Shown here: piece by piece, positions 44,091-54,825 of the stretch
How the letters are laid out: each line of letters opens with the position of its first letter
Position numbering within the stretch: the stretch's first letter is position 1
Assembly (NCBI RefSeq): GCF_001887595.1
Contig: NZ_CP017480.1
Coordinates: forward strand, 1,302,001-1,366,000
Direction of reading: 5' to 3'
Length of the DNA: 64,000 nt
Source of the DNA: Luteibacter rhizovicinus DSM 16549
Lineage (GTDB): Bacteria; Pseudomonadota; Gammaproteobacteria; Xanthomonadales; Rhodanobacteraceae
Notes under the pieces: model-generated
Told to the model about the DNA's origin: nothing
Seen by the model: only the letters and a program-made list of their open reading frames with translations
Database searches by the model: none
Made by a program: the position numbers and the translations under genes

Positions 44091-46183
44091 GCCGTTTCCG
44101 CCGTGGCGGAGACGCGCTGACGGGCAAGCTGCTGCATCTCCTCGATGATCTGCTTCTGCGAGAGCATGCTGAGATCGACCACCTCGCGTGCCTGCGCCAC
44201 GTAGTAGGCCAGCTGCTCGTCACTGCGAGCGAGCGAGTTGTCGAGGGCGGTGGCGATGACCTGCAGGCGCTCCATCAATGCCTCGTTCGACTGGCCGAAC
44301 AACTGCACGCCGGCGCCGAAGGTTTCGCCGAGGCTCGCCACATCGCCGGCACTCGCGGCGACCTGCGCGCCGACGACTTCGAGCTTGCCGGTCTCGGCTT
44401 CGATGTGATCGATGAAGCGGGTGCTCACGCGCTCGAGCAGGTCAGCCGACGTGGTGACCAGGGCATCGACCGCGACGCGCTGCTCGGTGGATGCGTGGTT
44501 CACCGCGTCGAGCAGGGTTTCCAGCGTGGCGAGCAGGCGGCTGCGTTCTTCGAGCATGGCGGTGTCGCGGACCATGCTCTCGGAAAGTTTCTGGCGCAGT
44601 TCGGCGACGATTTCAGCGGCGGCTTTCGGCGCCTCCGAGGCCGCGTCGACGAGGCGGGAGATCTCGGCGATGGTCTCGCTCGCGTGAGCCTGGGTCTGCG
44701 TGGCGATGTCGTCCGCCGTGCGTGCCAGCGTGTCACAGATGTCCTGTTGACGAATAGCGACGCCTTCGCCCGTTTCTTCCCACTGCGTCTTCAGTGCGGC
44801 GACCATCGCGGTAAGCGAGTCGGTCCAGGTCGTCAGTCGTGCTTCGTCGCGCGCCTGCAGCTTGGCCTGCAGATCGTCGTGCGAGGTTTGCACGACACGC
44901 ACCAGCGACGACGCATGCGCTTCGAAGACCGCCGAGGCGGCGACGAGCGCTTGCTCGTTGCGTGTCGCAAGGCCTTCGTGTGCGGAAGCTTGCTTCGCCA
45001 GTGCGTCGTTCCACGCCTCGGCGACGTTCCCGGCGGTCGTGTCCAGACGCGCTGCGACACGGTCGACCAGGGCGACCGAGCGCTCTTCGAACGTCCCGGC
45101 GAAACGGTCCTGGGATGCGCGTAGATCCTGCGCCAACGTTTCATTCGCGCGCTGCTGCTCGGCGACGGCCTTCGTCCAGACATCCGCAACGCGGGCCGTG
45201 CTGGTTTCAAACGCGTTCGTGAGGCCGTCGAGCTGCTGGGTCACGGCCTGGGTCACCGCGGCGTGCAACGAGGCGGTCTCGCGTGCCAGGCCCGCCATGG
45301 TCGATGCCATGACCGGCTGGAACGCGGCGCTGGCGGCGCGTGCGCTTTCGGTGACGCTGTCTTTCAGAGACTGCTCGACGGATGCCGCGAGCTTCGCGTA
45401 GATCTCGCTCGTCGAGGCGTGAAACGCGTCCTGGCTGATGCGCTGCCGCTCGCTGGCGTCCTCGCTGTGCTGCTCGATCCGGGCCACCATGGTCTGCAGG
45501 CGATCCATCAGCACAGGCATCGCTTCGGTCTGCTGCTGGAGCAGCTTGAATGCTTCCTCACGCTGGTGCGTCTGCGAATAGATGCGCAGCGTGCTCGCGA
45601 TCTTTACGTCGAGCAGCTGCACGGCGTCCAGCCGCTCGCGACGGCACAGCGCCGACAGCAGGCCCAGCATCGCCGAGGTGGCGACACCGGCGATGGAGGT
45701 TCCGAACGCGAAACCGAGACCCTTCACCGGCGCGGCGAGCGAACCGCGAATCGCCTGCAGATCCGTGGCGCTTTCCAGTGCCAGACCCGTGCCGCGCAGG
45801 GTCGCCATCATGCCGAGCAAGGTGCCGAGCATGCCGAGCAGCACAAGGAGGCCCACCAAGTAGGGTGTGAGCGACGGCGCGGGCAAGGCTACGCGCTCAC
45901 CCTCGACGCGCAGGCGCACCGCGTTACGCAGGCTGGGGTGGAGACGCTCGAGGAAGCTGCCCAGGCTCGACGGCGCGACGGACAGGTCGGCGACGGCGTG
46001 CTGGAGCGTGCTCGTCGCCTGGCGATAACGATGCAGTTCGAGCGCGCCGGCGACATAGCAGGCACCGATCAGGAGCGCGACGGCAGCACCCAGCGGGTTC
46101 GAGCCGACATAGCCCACGCCGATCCAGCACACGGCCACGAGGCCGACGACGAACACTGCAAGGTTGAGAAAATTTCTGAACAT
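44087..46183 (-). CDS. DUF802 MotA/ZorA-like membrane protein with long coiled-coil tail
   Basis: 698 residues from the ATG at 46183; an upstream open stretch belongs to the DUF3348 gene. N-terminal hydrophobic helices (FLNLAVFVVGLVAVCWIGVG, YLVGLLVLLGMLGTLLGMMA, GFAFGTSIAGVATSAMLGLL) resemble MotA/TolQ channel subunits. About residues 230-680 form a very long alpha-helical coiled-coil rich in Ala, Glu, Gln and Ser, like the cytoplasmic tail of ZorA. It should form an ion channel with the OmpA-like partner. DUF802 is the family name. Confidence 0.82.
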   Translation of the reverse strand: MFRNFLNLAVFVVGLVAVCWIGVGYVGSNPLGAAVALLIGACYVAGALELHRYRQATSTLQHAVADLSVAPSSLGSFLERLHPSLRNAVRLRVEGERVALPAPSLTPYLVGLLVLLGMLGTLLGMMATLRGTGLALESATDLQAIRGSLAAPVKGLGFAFGTSIAGVATSAMLGLLSALCRRERLDAVQLLDVKIASTLRIYSQTHQREEAFKLLQQQTEAMPVLMDRLQTMVARIEQHSEDASERQRISQDAFHASTSEIYAKLAASVEQSLKDSVTESARAASAAFQPVMASTMAGLARETASLHAAVTQAVTQQLDGLTNAFETSTARVADVWTKAVAEQQRANETLAQDLRASQDRFAGTFEERSVALVDRVAARLDTTAGNVAEAWNDALAKQASAHEGLATRNEQALVAASAVFEAHASSLVRVVQTSHDDLQAKLQARDEARLTTWTDSLTAMVAALKTQWEETGEGVAIRQQDICDTLARTADDIATQTQAHASETIAEISRLVDAASEAPKAAAEIVAELRQKLSESMVRDTAMLEERSRLLATLETLLDAVNHASTEQRVAVDALVTTSADLLERVSTRFIDHIEAETGKLEVVGAQVAASAGDVASLGETFGAGVQLFGQSNEALMERLQVIATALDNSLARSDEQLAYYVAQAREVVDLSMLSQKQIIEEMQQLARQRVSATAETA

Positions 46184-46193
46184 GACTTTCCAG

Positions 46194-46895
46194 TTAGCTG
46201 GCACGAAGCGCTGCAAGCAGGCCTTCGACCGGTTGAAAACGAACGTCCAGTTCGGCGAGCAATACGCTCTGCATGTCTTTGCGGAACACGTCCAGCCACA
46301 GGGCGGACGCGTCGGCGGGGGAGCCTTGGGTGCGCTGGCGCAAGCCATCGAAGTACTCACCCAACAGCGTCGGAACCTTGCCCAGGAGGGACTGCTCGCG
46401 GGGACTCAGCGCCATCTCCATCACCGCATCCACTTCCGCCAGCCGGGCCAGCTCGGGGGACGCCTGGGCGAGCATGTCGCGCAGGTTGCCGCGAAGGCTG
46501 CCCGTGGTCGCCTGGATCTTCCGTTGCAGCGCGATATAGCGCTGGCGGAGCGGCGCATAGTCGTTCGCGGCATCCAGGGTCGGCATGCCCTGGGCCTGAC
46601 GCTGCGCCGACGTCAGGAAGGCACGGTCGTTGGCAATGGCCTGGATCAGCGCATCGCGCGCGCCCCGGCACTCGTCCTCCACGGACTCCCCGAAGGCCGG
46701 AATGTCGTCGGCCGGCTCGGCGGGCATGCCGTCGAGCGCCGTCGACAAGGCGATCGCCTGCTTCCAGTCGAGCCAGTGGCTCAGCCGGTCCGGAAGGGAG
46801 GCGCCGGATTGTGGGGCGTCGACGTCGGTGAGGCGTGTCAGCAGGCGAATGAACGCCGGGCCCCGGACCGTCGACCGTAGAGGTGCTGCTTGCAC
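46194..46895 (-). CDS. DUF3348 protein of the MotAB-like operon
   Basis: 233 residues, helical, first in the operon: DUF3348 (FIRLLTRLTDVDAPQSGASL; SALWLDVFRKDMQSVLLAEL near the end). It ends 10 bases before the DUF802 start. The family has no known activity but tracks with DUF802 and OmpA genes. It likely supports or regulates the motor. Confidence 0.78.
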   Translation of the reverse strand: MQAAPLRSTVRGPAFIRLLTRLTDVDAPQSGASLPDRLSHWLDWKQAIALSTALDGMPAEPADDIPAFGESVEDECRGARDALIQAIANDRAFLTSAQRQAQGMPTLDAANDYAPLRQRYIALQRKIQATTGSLRGNLRDMLAQASPELARLAEVDAVMEMALSPREQSLLGKVPTLLGEYFDGLRQRTQGSPADASALWLDVFRKDMQSVLLAELDVRFQPVEGLLAALRAS

Positions 46896-47022
46896 GGTTC
46901 TGCCGGTTAAAAGACGACCATTTTACACGCGTAGGCCGACCGGGCCGTTTCACGAAGCTGACGGCGTCATTCCAGAAAACCCCGGGAATATCAAGGACTC
47001 GTGAGAATGGCTTGGCCGGTGA

Positions 47023-47553
47023 TCAGGCGCCGCTCGGCCGCGAGCTCGCAGGCTGGCTGCCATGGCCCTCGCGCGGTCGCATCGCCACCCGGACCAGGTA
47101 GATCACGATCAGCACGTTCGCCACGAGGATGGCCAGCTTGAGCCAGCTGAAGCGCTCGACGCACTCGTAGATCTCGACGGGCACCAGCGAGCCGGTCGCA
47201 ATGACGGTAAACCACTCCGCCCAGTACTTCCGCAACCACAGGCCGATGCCCTCGGTGGCGAAGATGGCCGCGTAGACCAGGGCGACGATGCCGACGGCGA
47301 CGAACTTCGCCGGACCCATGCCTTCGAGCAGGTGGACCAGGCTCCAGCGCATGCCGTTGCTTTCGGTCAGCTGCAGGTGCTCCAGCCACTGCACGAGGTG
47401 CTGGAAGCTTTCCTGCTCGTCCAGCCGGAACGCGGCGATGGCGATGAAAATCAGCCCGATGGTCTTCACCGCCTTGTACACCGCGATGATGCGCAGGCCG
47501 GCAGGGTAATGGGGCGTTGCTTCCGGATCGGTCGAGGTACTTTCAGAGGCCAT
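47023..47553 (-). CDS. DUF2127 membrane protein
   Basis: 176 residues with four hydrophobic helices (IIAVYKAVKTIGLIFIAIAA, FVAVGIVALVYAAIFATEGI, WFTVIATGSLVPVEIYECVE, LAILVANVLIVIYLVRVAM), matching DUF2127. Function unknown. It is encoded alone. Confidence 0.75.
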   Translation of the reverse strand: MASESTSTDPEATPHYPAGLRIIAVYKAVKTIGLIFIAIAAFRLDEQESFQHLVQWLEHLQLTESNGMRWSLVHLLEGMGPAKFVAVGIVALVYAAIFATEGIGLWLRKYWAEWFTVIATGSLVPVEIYECVERFSWLKLAILVANVLIVIYLVRVAMRPREGHGSQPASSRPSGA

Positions 47554-47687
47554 GCGCCGATCTTAGTCGACAAGGAGGTGCATCCGGTACAAGCCACGGC
47601 CCCGCCCCAGACATAGCCTCGACATGGGCCGGACTAGCTTGCAGCGTCCGCCTCAAGCACCTCCCGCCCCCATTGAGACACCTGCCC

Positions 47688-48125
47688 ATGAGCTATCGCC
47701 CTGCACCGCGTCGCTCCGTCGTGGCCAACGCCATCTACGGCCTTTTCAACCCGCTCCCCTTCGGCTTCTTCGTCGCCGCGTTGATCTTCGATGTCGTTTA
47801 CGACAGGAGTGGCGAGATCCTCTGGATGAAGGGGGCGGCGTGGCTGATCGTGATCGGCCTGCTCTTCGCGATCATTCCGCGCCTGGTCAACCTCGTGCAG
47901 GTGTGGATCACCTCGCGACGCACGACCGTGGCCACCGAGCGGTTCGATTTCTGGCTGAACCTGATCGCCATCGCCGTCGCCGTCATCAACGCCTTCGTGC
48001 ACAGCCGCGACGCCTATGCGGTGATGCCCGCCGGGGTCTGGTTGTCGGCCCTCACGGTCCTGCTCCTGGCCGTCGCCCATATCGTCATCGCCACGCAGCC
48101 GACCACGCCGGGGAACCTCGCATGA
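47688..48125 (+). CDS. DUF2231-like membrane protein
   Basis: 145 residues from the ATG at 47688 with about four transmembrane helices (NPLPFGFFVAALIFDVVYDR, AAWLIVIGLLFAIIPRLVNL, FWLNLIAIAVAVINAF, SALTVLLLAVAHIVIA). Resembles DUF2231. Its stop overlaps the next start (ATGA), suggesting joint function with the sugar dehydrogenase-like lipoprotein, perhaps as a redox or membrane partner. Confidence 0.75.
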   Translation: MSYRPAPRRSVVANAIYGLFNPLPFGFFVAALIFDVVYDRSGEILWMKGAAWLIVIGLLFAIIPRLVNLVQVWITSRRTTVATERFDFWLNLIAIAVAVINAFVHSRDAYAVMPAGVWLSALTVLLLAVAHIVIATQPTTPGNLA

Positions 48126-49432
48126 AGAAGACCCTCTACCGAAGCGTATTGGCCATGGCGTGTGTGGCCGTCCTCGGCGGCTGCGACGAGAAGGCCTCGC
48201 TCCAGCCGGACCAGCAATCGGGCGGCAACCCTCCCCTGCCCAAGGCGCAGAGCTTCCTCGTACCGCCCATGCAGGTGCCGGACAAGGCCGGCTGGAAACA
48301 GGGACAGACGCCCACCGTCGCCCCCGGGTTGAAGATCGAGGCAATGGCCTCCGGCCTGATGCATCCGCGCCAGCTCTACGTCTTGCCCAACGACGACGTA
48401 CTGGTCGTGGAGTCCAACGGGCCCGGTACCGAGCCGGTCACCACACCGAAGCAGCTGATCGCCGGCATGGTCAAGAACCAGTCGGGTAAGGGCGGCAAGG
48501 GAGGCAACCGGATCACCCTGCTGCGCAAGAACGCGAGCGGCGGATGGGACAAGCATGTCTTCATCGAGAACCTGAATTCGCCCTTCGGCGTGCAACTGAT
48601 CGGCGACACGCTTTACGTCGCCAACACCGACGGCATCGTGAGGTTTCCTTATGTGACCGGCGAGACCGAGATCAAGACGCCCGGCGTCGGCTTCACCGAC
48701 CTGCCCAACACGATCAACCATCACTGGACCAAGGCGCTGCTGGCCAGCCCCGATGGCAGCAAGCTTTACGTCGGCGTCGGTTCGAACAGCAACATCACCG
48801 AGAACGGCCTGGCCGTGGAATACCGCCGTGCCGACGTTCTCGAAGTGGATGTCGCCACCGGCGCCAGCCGTATCTATGCCTCCGGCCTGCGTAACCCGAC
48901 CGGCCTGCAATGGGAGCCGACCACCGGAAAGCTCTGGGCGATCGTCAACGAGCGCGACGAAATCGGTGCCGACCTCGTGCCCGACTACATGACCTCGGTG
49001 CACGAAGGTGCCTTCTATGGCTGGCCGTACAGCTACTACGGCCAGAACGTCGACACCCGCGTCAAACCGCAACGTCCCGACATGGTCGCCAAGGCGATCA
49101 AGCCGGACTACGCCATCGGCTCGCACGTCGCTCCGCTGGGCTTGCTGATGTCGGCCACCAACGCACTCCCCGCGACGTTCCAGGGTGGCGCCTTCATCGG
49201 TGAGCACGGTAGCTGGGATCGATCGCCATTGAGCGGCTACGAGGTGGTCTTCGTCGCCTTCAAGGACGGCACGCCGGTCGGCAAGCCGGTGTCCGTCGTC
49301 AGCGGCTTCTACTCGAAGGACGAGAAGCAGCTGTTCGGTGCCCCGGTGGGGATCGTGCAGGACAAGGAGGGAGCCATCCTGATCGCCGACGATGTCGGCG
49401 ATACGGTGTGGCGGGTCACGGCGGCCCAGTAG
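48122..49432 (+). CDS. Sorbosone/glucose dehydrogenase-like (PQQ-type beta-propeller) lipoprotein
   Basis: 436 residues from the ATG at 48122. A lipobox LGGC (about residues 18-21) marks a lipoprotein. The soluble domain is a six-bladed beta-propeller of the GSDH family: LMHPRQLYVLPNDDVLVVES, LNSPFGVQLIGDTLYVANTD, SGLRNPTGLQWEPTTGKLWA, VNERDEIGADLVPDYMTSV and FIGEHGSWDRSPLSGYEVVF. It may oxidise aldoses or sorbosone in the periplasm with PQQ. Co-translation with a DUF2231 protein supports an electron-transfer membrane partner. Confidence 0.8.
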   Translation: MKKTLYRSVLAMACVAVLGGCDEKASLQPDQQSGGNPPLPKAQSFLVPPMQVPDKAGWKQGQTPTVAPGLKIEAMASGLMHPRQLYVLPNDDVLVVESNGPGTEPVTTPKQLIAGMVKNQSGKGGKGGNRITLLRKNASGGWDKHVFIENLNSPFGVQLIGDTLYVANTDGIVRFPYVTGETEIKTPGVGFTDLPNTINHHWTKALLASPDGSKLYVGVGSNSNITENGLAVEYRRADVLEVDVATGASRIYASGLRNPTGLQWEPTTGKLWAIVNERDEIGADLVPDYMTSVHEGAFYGWPYSYYGQNVDTRVKPQRPDMVAKAIKPDYAIGSHVAPLGLLMSATNALPATFQGGAFIGEHGSWDRSPLSGYEVVFVAFKDGTPVGKPVSVVSGFYSKDEKQLFGAPVGIVQDKEGAILIADDVGDTVWRVTAAQ

Positions 49433-49439
49433 CAAGGTT

Positions 49440-49476
49440 GTGGGAGCCGGCTCCTGTGGGAGCCGGCTATGCCGGC
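49440..49476. repeat. REP-like hairpin repeat
   Basis: GTGGGAGCCGGCT occurs twice (49440-49452, 49456-49468) and the second unit folds with a following GCCGGC. Such GGGAGCCGGC repeats resemble REP elements of Pseudomonas and relatives. It follows the lipoprotein stop by 7 bases, where it may act as a terminator. Confidence 0.5.
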
Positions 49477-49489
49477 ATTGGGCCCCGGA

Positions 49490-49594
49490 TCAGCGGGCGT
49501 TCTTTTTCTTTTCGTCCTTGGCGGCCTTCTTTTCCTTCATGGTCTTCGCCGGCTTTTTCTTGTCGCTCTTCTTTGAATCCAAGCCCTTGCTCAT
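49490..49594 (-). CDS. Small lysine-rich protein (34 aa)
   Basis: 34 residues, beginning MSKGLDSKKSDKKKPAKTMK and ending KDEKKKNAR, with almost half the residues lysine. A GAGGAGG ribosome site lies four bases upstream of the ATG at 49594. Lys-rich short proteins of this pattern are common in proteobacteria and are often unannotated. Function unknown; nucleic-acid or membrane association is plausible. Confidence 0.6.
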   Translation of the reverse strand: MSKGLDSKKSDKKKPAKTMKEKKAAKDEKKKNAR

Positions 49595-49645
49595 AACGCC
49601 TCCTCGGTCAGGGTTGTCGCGCATGCTGCGCGCCTGGTACGAAGA

Positions 49646-50542
49646 TTACGCCAATCCGCGGTATCGAAGCGCATCGACGAAGAGCGTCAGTGCCGACGAG
49701 GTGTGCCGCCGGTTCGGGTAGTAGAGGTGATAACCCGGAAACGGCGTGCACCAGTCCTCGAGCACGGGCATCAACTCGCCCGCCTCGATGTGCGCGGCGA
49801 CCATGTCCTCCGGAACCCAGGCCAGGCCCAGACCGTCCAGCGCCGCGCGCAAGATGTGCGCCGTGCTGTTTAGCGTCAGCTGCCCGTCGACGCGAACCTT
49901 GATCTCGCGGCCATCCTTCTCGAACTCCCAGGGAAACAACGTGCCGTAGGTGGGCAGGCGGATGTTGATGCAGTTGTGCGCGGTGAGGTCCTGCGGCACC
50001 GCCGGGCGCGGACGGTGTTCGAAGTACGAGGGCGCCGCGACCACCATCATTCGAAAGTCCGGGCCGACGCGGACCGCGATCATGCCGTTACCCACCTGCT
50101 CGCCAAGACGGATACCGAAGTCGTAGCGTTCGGCAACGATGTCGACCAGTTCGTTGTTAGCCGACACCTCCACCTGGATATCCGGGTAGAGCGGCAGGAA
50201 CGTCGCCAGCATCGGCTGGAGCACGGCCTCGACGGCGTGGACCGACGTGCTGATGCGGATCGATCCGGCGGGCTTCTCCCGGAACGAACTCAGGCCGGTC
50301 AGTTCCGTCTCGATGTCCTCGAACATCGGGCCGATCCGGGTGACCAGTCGTTGGCCCGCTTCCGTCGTCGACACGCTGCGCGTGGTGCGGGCGAGCAGGC
50401 GCACGCCGAGACGGCCTTCGAGTTTGCGGATGGTGTGGCTGAGGGCCGACTGGGTGGTGTCCAGTTTCGCCGCCGCCCGGGTAAAGCTCCCCTCCCTGGC
50501 CACGGCAAGAAAGGCGACGAGATCGTGGAGATCCTTACGCAT
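49646..50542 (-). CDS. LysR-family transcriptional regulator
   Basis: 298 residues. The winged helix is at the N-terminus (LVAFLAVAREGSFTRAAAKL, DTTQSALSHTIRKLEGRLGV), followed by a substrate-binding domain. It is divergent from the aldo/keto reductase gene, which starts about 200 bases away, the arrangement expected if LysR controls it. Confidence 0.92.
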   Translation of the reverse strand: MRKDLHDLVAFLAVAREGSFTRAAAKLDTTQSALSHTIRKLEGRLGVRLLARTTRSVSTTEAGQRLVTRIGPMFEDIETELTGLSSFREKPAGSIRISTSVHAVEAVLQPMLATFLPLYPDIQVEVSANNELVDIVAERYDFGIRLGEQVGNGMIAVRVGPDFRMMVVAAPSYFEHRPRPAVPQDLTAHNCINIRLPTYGTLFPWEFEKDGREIKVRVDGQLTLNSTAHILRAALDGLGLAWVPEDMVAAHIEAGELMPVLEDWCTPFPGYHLYYPNRRHTSSALTLFVDALRYRGLA

Positions 50543-50568
50543 GACACGTGACGCCTGCTCATGAGTGA

Positions 50569-51726
<1,158 letters not shown>

Positions 51727-51780
51727 GTTCTACCGCACTGCAGCTTGAGCGCGTCAGCCACCACGCTACACTCGGCGGAT

Positions 51781-51974
51781 CACAGGTGTCCTGCCGCCGC
51801 ACACGCAGCGGGCAGGGTGAAACGGGAAGCCGGTGCGGATCGCGAGATCCCATGCCGGCGCTGCCCCCGCAACGGTAGGCGAGAACACCCGACGACGTAA
51901 CCACTGCGCGATGCGCGGGAAGGTGTCGGGGTGGTGCGGCATGCACCGCTCGCAAGCCCGGAGACCGGCCTGTG
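51781..51974 (+). promoter_or_regulatory. Cobalamin (adenosylcobalamin) riboswitch
   Basis: Closing stem CACAGG (51781-51786) / CCTGTG (51969-51974). Between them are the conserved aptamer blocks: GGGTGAAACGGGAAGCCGGT, GCTGCCCCCGCAACGGTA, CCACTG, GGGAAGGTGTCGG and GCAAGCCCGGAGACCGGCC. These match the B12-riboswitch consensus in order. It lies 137 bases upstream of mmsA on the same strand with no other gene between, so it should control the mmsA-led operon that ends in B12 transporter genes. The expression platform (51975-52111) has no obvious intrinsic terminator; a small hairpin near 52076-52092 could affect translation. Confidence 0.92.
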
Positions 51975-52111
51975 CAGGTGCCCCCAGGGGCGCCTCCTCG
52001 GGTGTTGCGGCGGGCAACCGGACGGGCTGATTCGGCGCGGCCACCCGCTGCTCCGCGTCCTCTTGTCTGCTTCGCCGCACCCCTTTCGCGGGTGAGCGTA
52101 CGGAGCAGGAC

Positions 52112-53635
52112 ATGAACAAGCTGGACTCAGTGGCGACCGATGTCGCGACCGTCAAATTGCTGATCGACGGCATCTTCGTCGAATCCCGATCCACCGAATG
52201 GCGCGATGTCGTCAATCCCGCGACCCAGGCGGTCCTGGCGCGCGTGCCTTTCGCGACCACCGACGAGGTGAACGCCGCGGTCGCCGCCGCCGCGCAGGCG
52301 TTCAAGAGCTGGCGCAAGACACCGATCGGCGTACGCGCGCGCATCTTCCTTAAGTACCAGCAGCTGATTCGCGAACACATGGGCGAGCTCGCCGCCCTGC
52401 TCAGCGCCGAGCAGGGCAAGACGCTTCCCGACGCCGAAGGCGACGTCTTCCGTGGCCTGGAAGTGGTCGAGCACGCCGCCGCCATCGGCAACCTGCAGCT
52501 GGGCGAACTGGCCAACAACGTCGCCGGCGGCGTCGACACGTTCACGCTTCTGCAGCCGATCGGGGTCTGTGCCGGCATCACGCCGTTCAATTTCCCCGCC
52601 ATGATTCCGCTGTGGATGTTCCCGATGGCGATCGCCACCGGCAACACCTTCGTGCTGAAGCCGTCCGAGCAGGATCCGATGGTGACGATGCGTCTGGTCG
52701 AACTGGCACTCGAAGCCGGCATCCCGAAGGGCGTGCTCAACGTGGTCCACGGCGGTGAAAACGTAGTCAATGCGATCTGCGATCACGTCGATATCAAGGC
52801 GGTCTCCTTCGTCGGCTCCACGCGCGTCGGCACTCACGTGTATCACCGGGCCTCGCAGACCGGCAAGCGCGTGCAGTGCATGATGGGCGCGAAAAATCAT
52901 GCTGTCGTGTTGCCGGATGCCAACAAGGAACAGACGCTCAACGCCCTCGCCGGCGCAGCTTTCGGTGCGGCAGGCCAACGCTGCATGGCAGCGTCGACCG
53001 CAGTACTGGTCGGCGACGCACAGAACTGGATTCCCGAGCTCGTGGCCAAGGCGAAGACGCTGAAGGTGGGCGCGGGCCATGCCGCCGGCACCGATGTCGG
53101 ACCGCTGATTTCCTGTGCGGCGCGCGAGCGTGTCGAGGCCTACATTGCCTCGGGTGTGGAGCAAGGTGCCACCCTCGAACTCGACGGCCGCAAGCCGGTG
53201 GTGCCCGGCTTCGAGGAAGGTAATTTCGTTGGACCGACCATCTTCTCGGGCGTGCGGCCGGGCATGCGCATCTATGACGAAGAGATCTTCGGACCCGTGC
53301 TGGTGATCCTGGCCGTCGACTCGCTCGACGAGGCGATCGACCTGGTCAACGCCAATCCAAACGGCAACGGCACGGCGGTGTTCACCCAGTCCGGCGCCGC
53401 GGCGCGACGTTTCCAGGAAGACATCGACGTGGGCCAGGTTGGCATCAACGTGCCGATTCCCGTACCGGTGCCGCTGTTCTCGTTCACCGGGTCGCGCGCG
53501 TCGAAGCTCGGCGACCTTGGCCCCTACGGCAAGCAGGTGGTCATGTTCTACACCCAGACCAAGACGGTGACGCAGCGCTGGTTCGATGACGACACGCTGC
53601 ACGTCGGCGTCAACACCACCATCAGTCTCAAGTGA
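52112..53635 (+). CDS. mmsA: CoA-acylating methylmalonate-semialdehyde dehydrogenase
   Basis: 507 residues. Aldehyde dehydrogenase fold with the catalytic cysteine C291 in [12 protein letters not shown], and the MMSDH-specific [20 protein letters not shown] and [19 protein letters not shown] blocks. It converts methylmalonate semialdehyde to propionyl-CoA with NAD+ and CoA in valine breakdown. It leads a run of valine catabolic genes and is directly downstream of the cobalamin riboswitch. Its stop overlaps the acyl-CoA dehydrogenase start (TGATG). Confidence 0.95.
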   Translation: MNKLDSVATDVATVKLLIDGIFVESRSTEWRDVVNPATQAVLARVPFATTDEVNAAVAAAAQAFKSWRKTPIGVRARIFLKYQQLIREHMGELAALLSAEQGKTLPDAEGDVFRGLEVVEHAAAIGNLQLGELANNVAGGVDTFTLLQPIGVCAGITPFNFPAMIPLWMFPMAIATGNTFVLKPSEQDPMVTMRLVELALEAGIPKGVLNVVHGGENVVNAICDHVDIKAVSFVGSTRVGTHVYHRASQTGKRVQCMMGAKNHAVVLPDANKEQTLNALAGAAFGAAGQRCMAASTAVLVGDAQNWIPELVAKAKTLKVGAGHAAGTDVGPLISCAARERVEAYIASGVEQGATLELDGRKPVVPGFEEGNFVGPTIFSGVRPGMRIYDEEIFGPVLVILAVDSLDEAIDLVNANPNGNGTAVFTQSGAAARRFQEDIDVGQVGINVPIPVPVPLFSFTGSRASKLGDLGPYGKQVVMFYTQTKTVTQRWFDDDTLHVGVNTTISLK

Positions 53636-54825
53636 TGGCCGCGGTCATGGATATCCCGCGGATTCCCCCACCACAGACTGACCTGAGCGACGATCAACTG
53701 GCCTTCCGCGATGCGGCGCACGCGTTCGCCCTCGCCGAGCTCGCGCCGCACGCGGCACGCTGGGATGCCGAGAGCGAGTTCCCGCGCGAGGCGATCGGCA
53801 AGGCGGGCGACCTCGGTTTCTGCGGCCTTTATGTCGACGAGCAGGCCGGCGGTACCGGACTGACACGGCTCGATGCGGCGATCGTGTTCGAGGAACTCGC
53901 CGCCATCGATCCATCGACCGCCGCCTTCATCAGCATCCACAACATGGCCACCTGGATGCTGACCGCCCATGCAACGCCGGCGGTGCGCGACATGTGGGGC
54001 CCGCTTCTCGCCAGCGGTACGAAGCTGGCGTCCTACTGCCTCACCGAGCCGGGTGCGGGCTCGGATGCCGGCGCGCTGAAGACGCGCGCCGATCGCGACG
54101 GCGACACCTACGTGCTCAGTGGCAGCAAAGCGTTCATTTCCGGCGCGGGTGCGACGGACATGCTGGTGGTGATGGCGCGTACGGCCGAGGGTGGCGCGCG
54201 AGGCATCAGCGCGTTCGCCGTGCCTGCCCACCTGCAGGGCATCGGCTATGGGCGCAACGAAGAAAAGCTCGGCTGGCACAGCCAGCCCACCCGAAGCGTC
54301 AGCTTCGACGGTGTGCGCATTCCGGCCGACCATCGGCTGGGTAGCGAGGGTGAGGGATTCAAGATCGCCATGAAGGGACTCGACGGCGGCCGCCTGAATA
54401 TCGCCGCGTGTTCGCTGGGCGCCGCCCAGGGGGCGCTGGATGCGGCACGGCGCTACATGGGTGAGCGCAAGCAGTTCGGCAAGAAGCTCGGCGAGTTCCA
54501 GGCCCTGCAGTTCAAGCTGGCCGACATGGCGACGCAGCTGGTCGCGGCACGGCAGATGGTACACACGGCCGCACGCAAGCTCGACGCCGGCAGCAGCGAC
54601 GCCACCGTGTGGTGTGCGATGGCCAAGCGCTTCGCCACGGACGCCGGCTTCGCCATCTGCAACGACGCCCTGCAGATCCACGGTGGCTACGGCTATATCC
54701 GTGAATACCCCATCGAACGCCTGCTGCGTGATTCCCGCGTGCACCAGATCCTCGAGGGCACCAATGAAATCATGCGCGTTATCATCGCGCGTCACCTGCT
54801 CAATACCGAAGAGGAACTGCGATGA
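53635..54825 (+). CDS. Acyl-CoA dehydrogenase (isobutyryl-CoA dehydrogenase-like)
   Basis: 396 residues from the ATG at 53635. The FAD-dependent ACAD signature CLTEPGAGSDAGALKTRA and the catalytic glutamate E374 in ILEGTNEIMR are present, with HGGYGYIREYPIERLLRDSR before it. The valine-operon position suggests oxidation of isobutyryl-CoA to methacrylyl-CoA. It overlaps both neighbours by a few bases. Confidence 0.92.
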   Translation: MAAVMDIPRIPPPQTDLSDDQLAFRDAAHAFALAELAPHAARWDAESEFPREAIGKAGDLGFCGLYVDEQAGGTGLTRLDAAIVFEELAAIDPSTAAFISIHNMATWMLTAHATPAVRDMWGPLLASGTKLASYCLTEPGAGSDAGALKTRADRDGDTYVLSGSKAFISGAGATDMLVVMARTAEGGARGISAFAVPAHLQGIGYGRNEEKLGWHSQPTRSVSFDGVRIPADHRLGSEGEGFKIAMKGLDGGRLNIAACSLGAAQGALDAARRYMGERKQFGKKLGEFQALQFKLADMATQLVAARQMVHTAARKLDAGSSDATVWCAMAKRFATDAGFAICNDALQIHGGYGYIREYPIERLLRDSRVHQILEGTNEIMRVIIARHLLNTEEELR

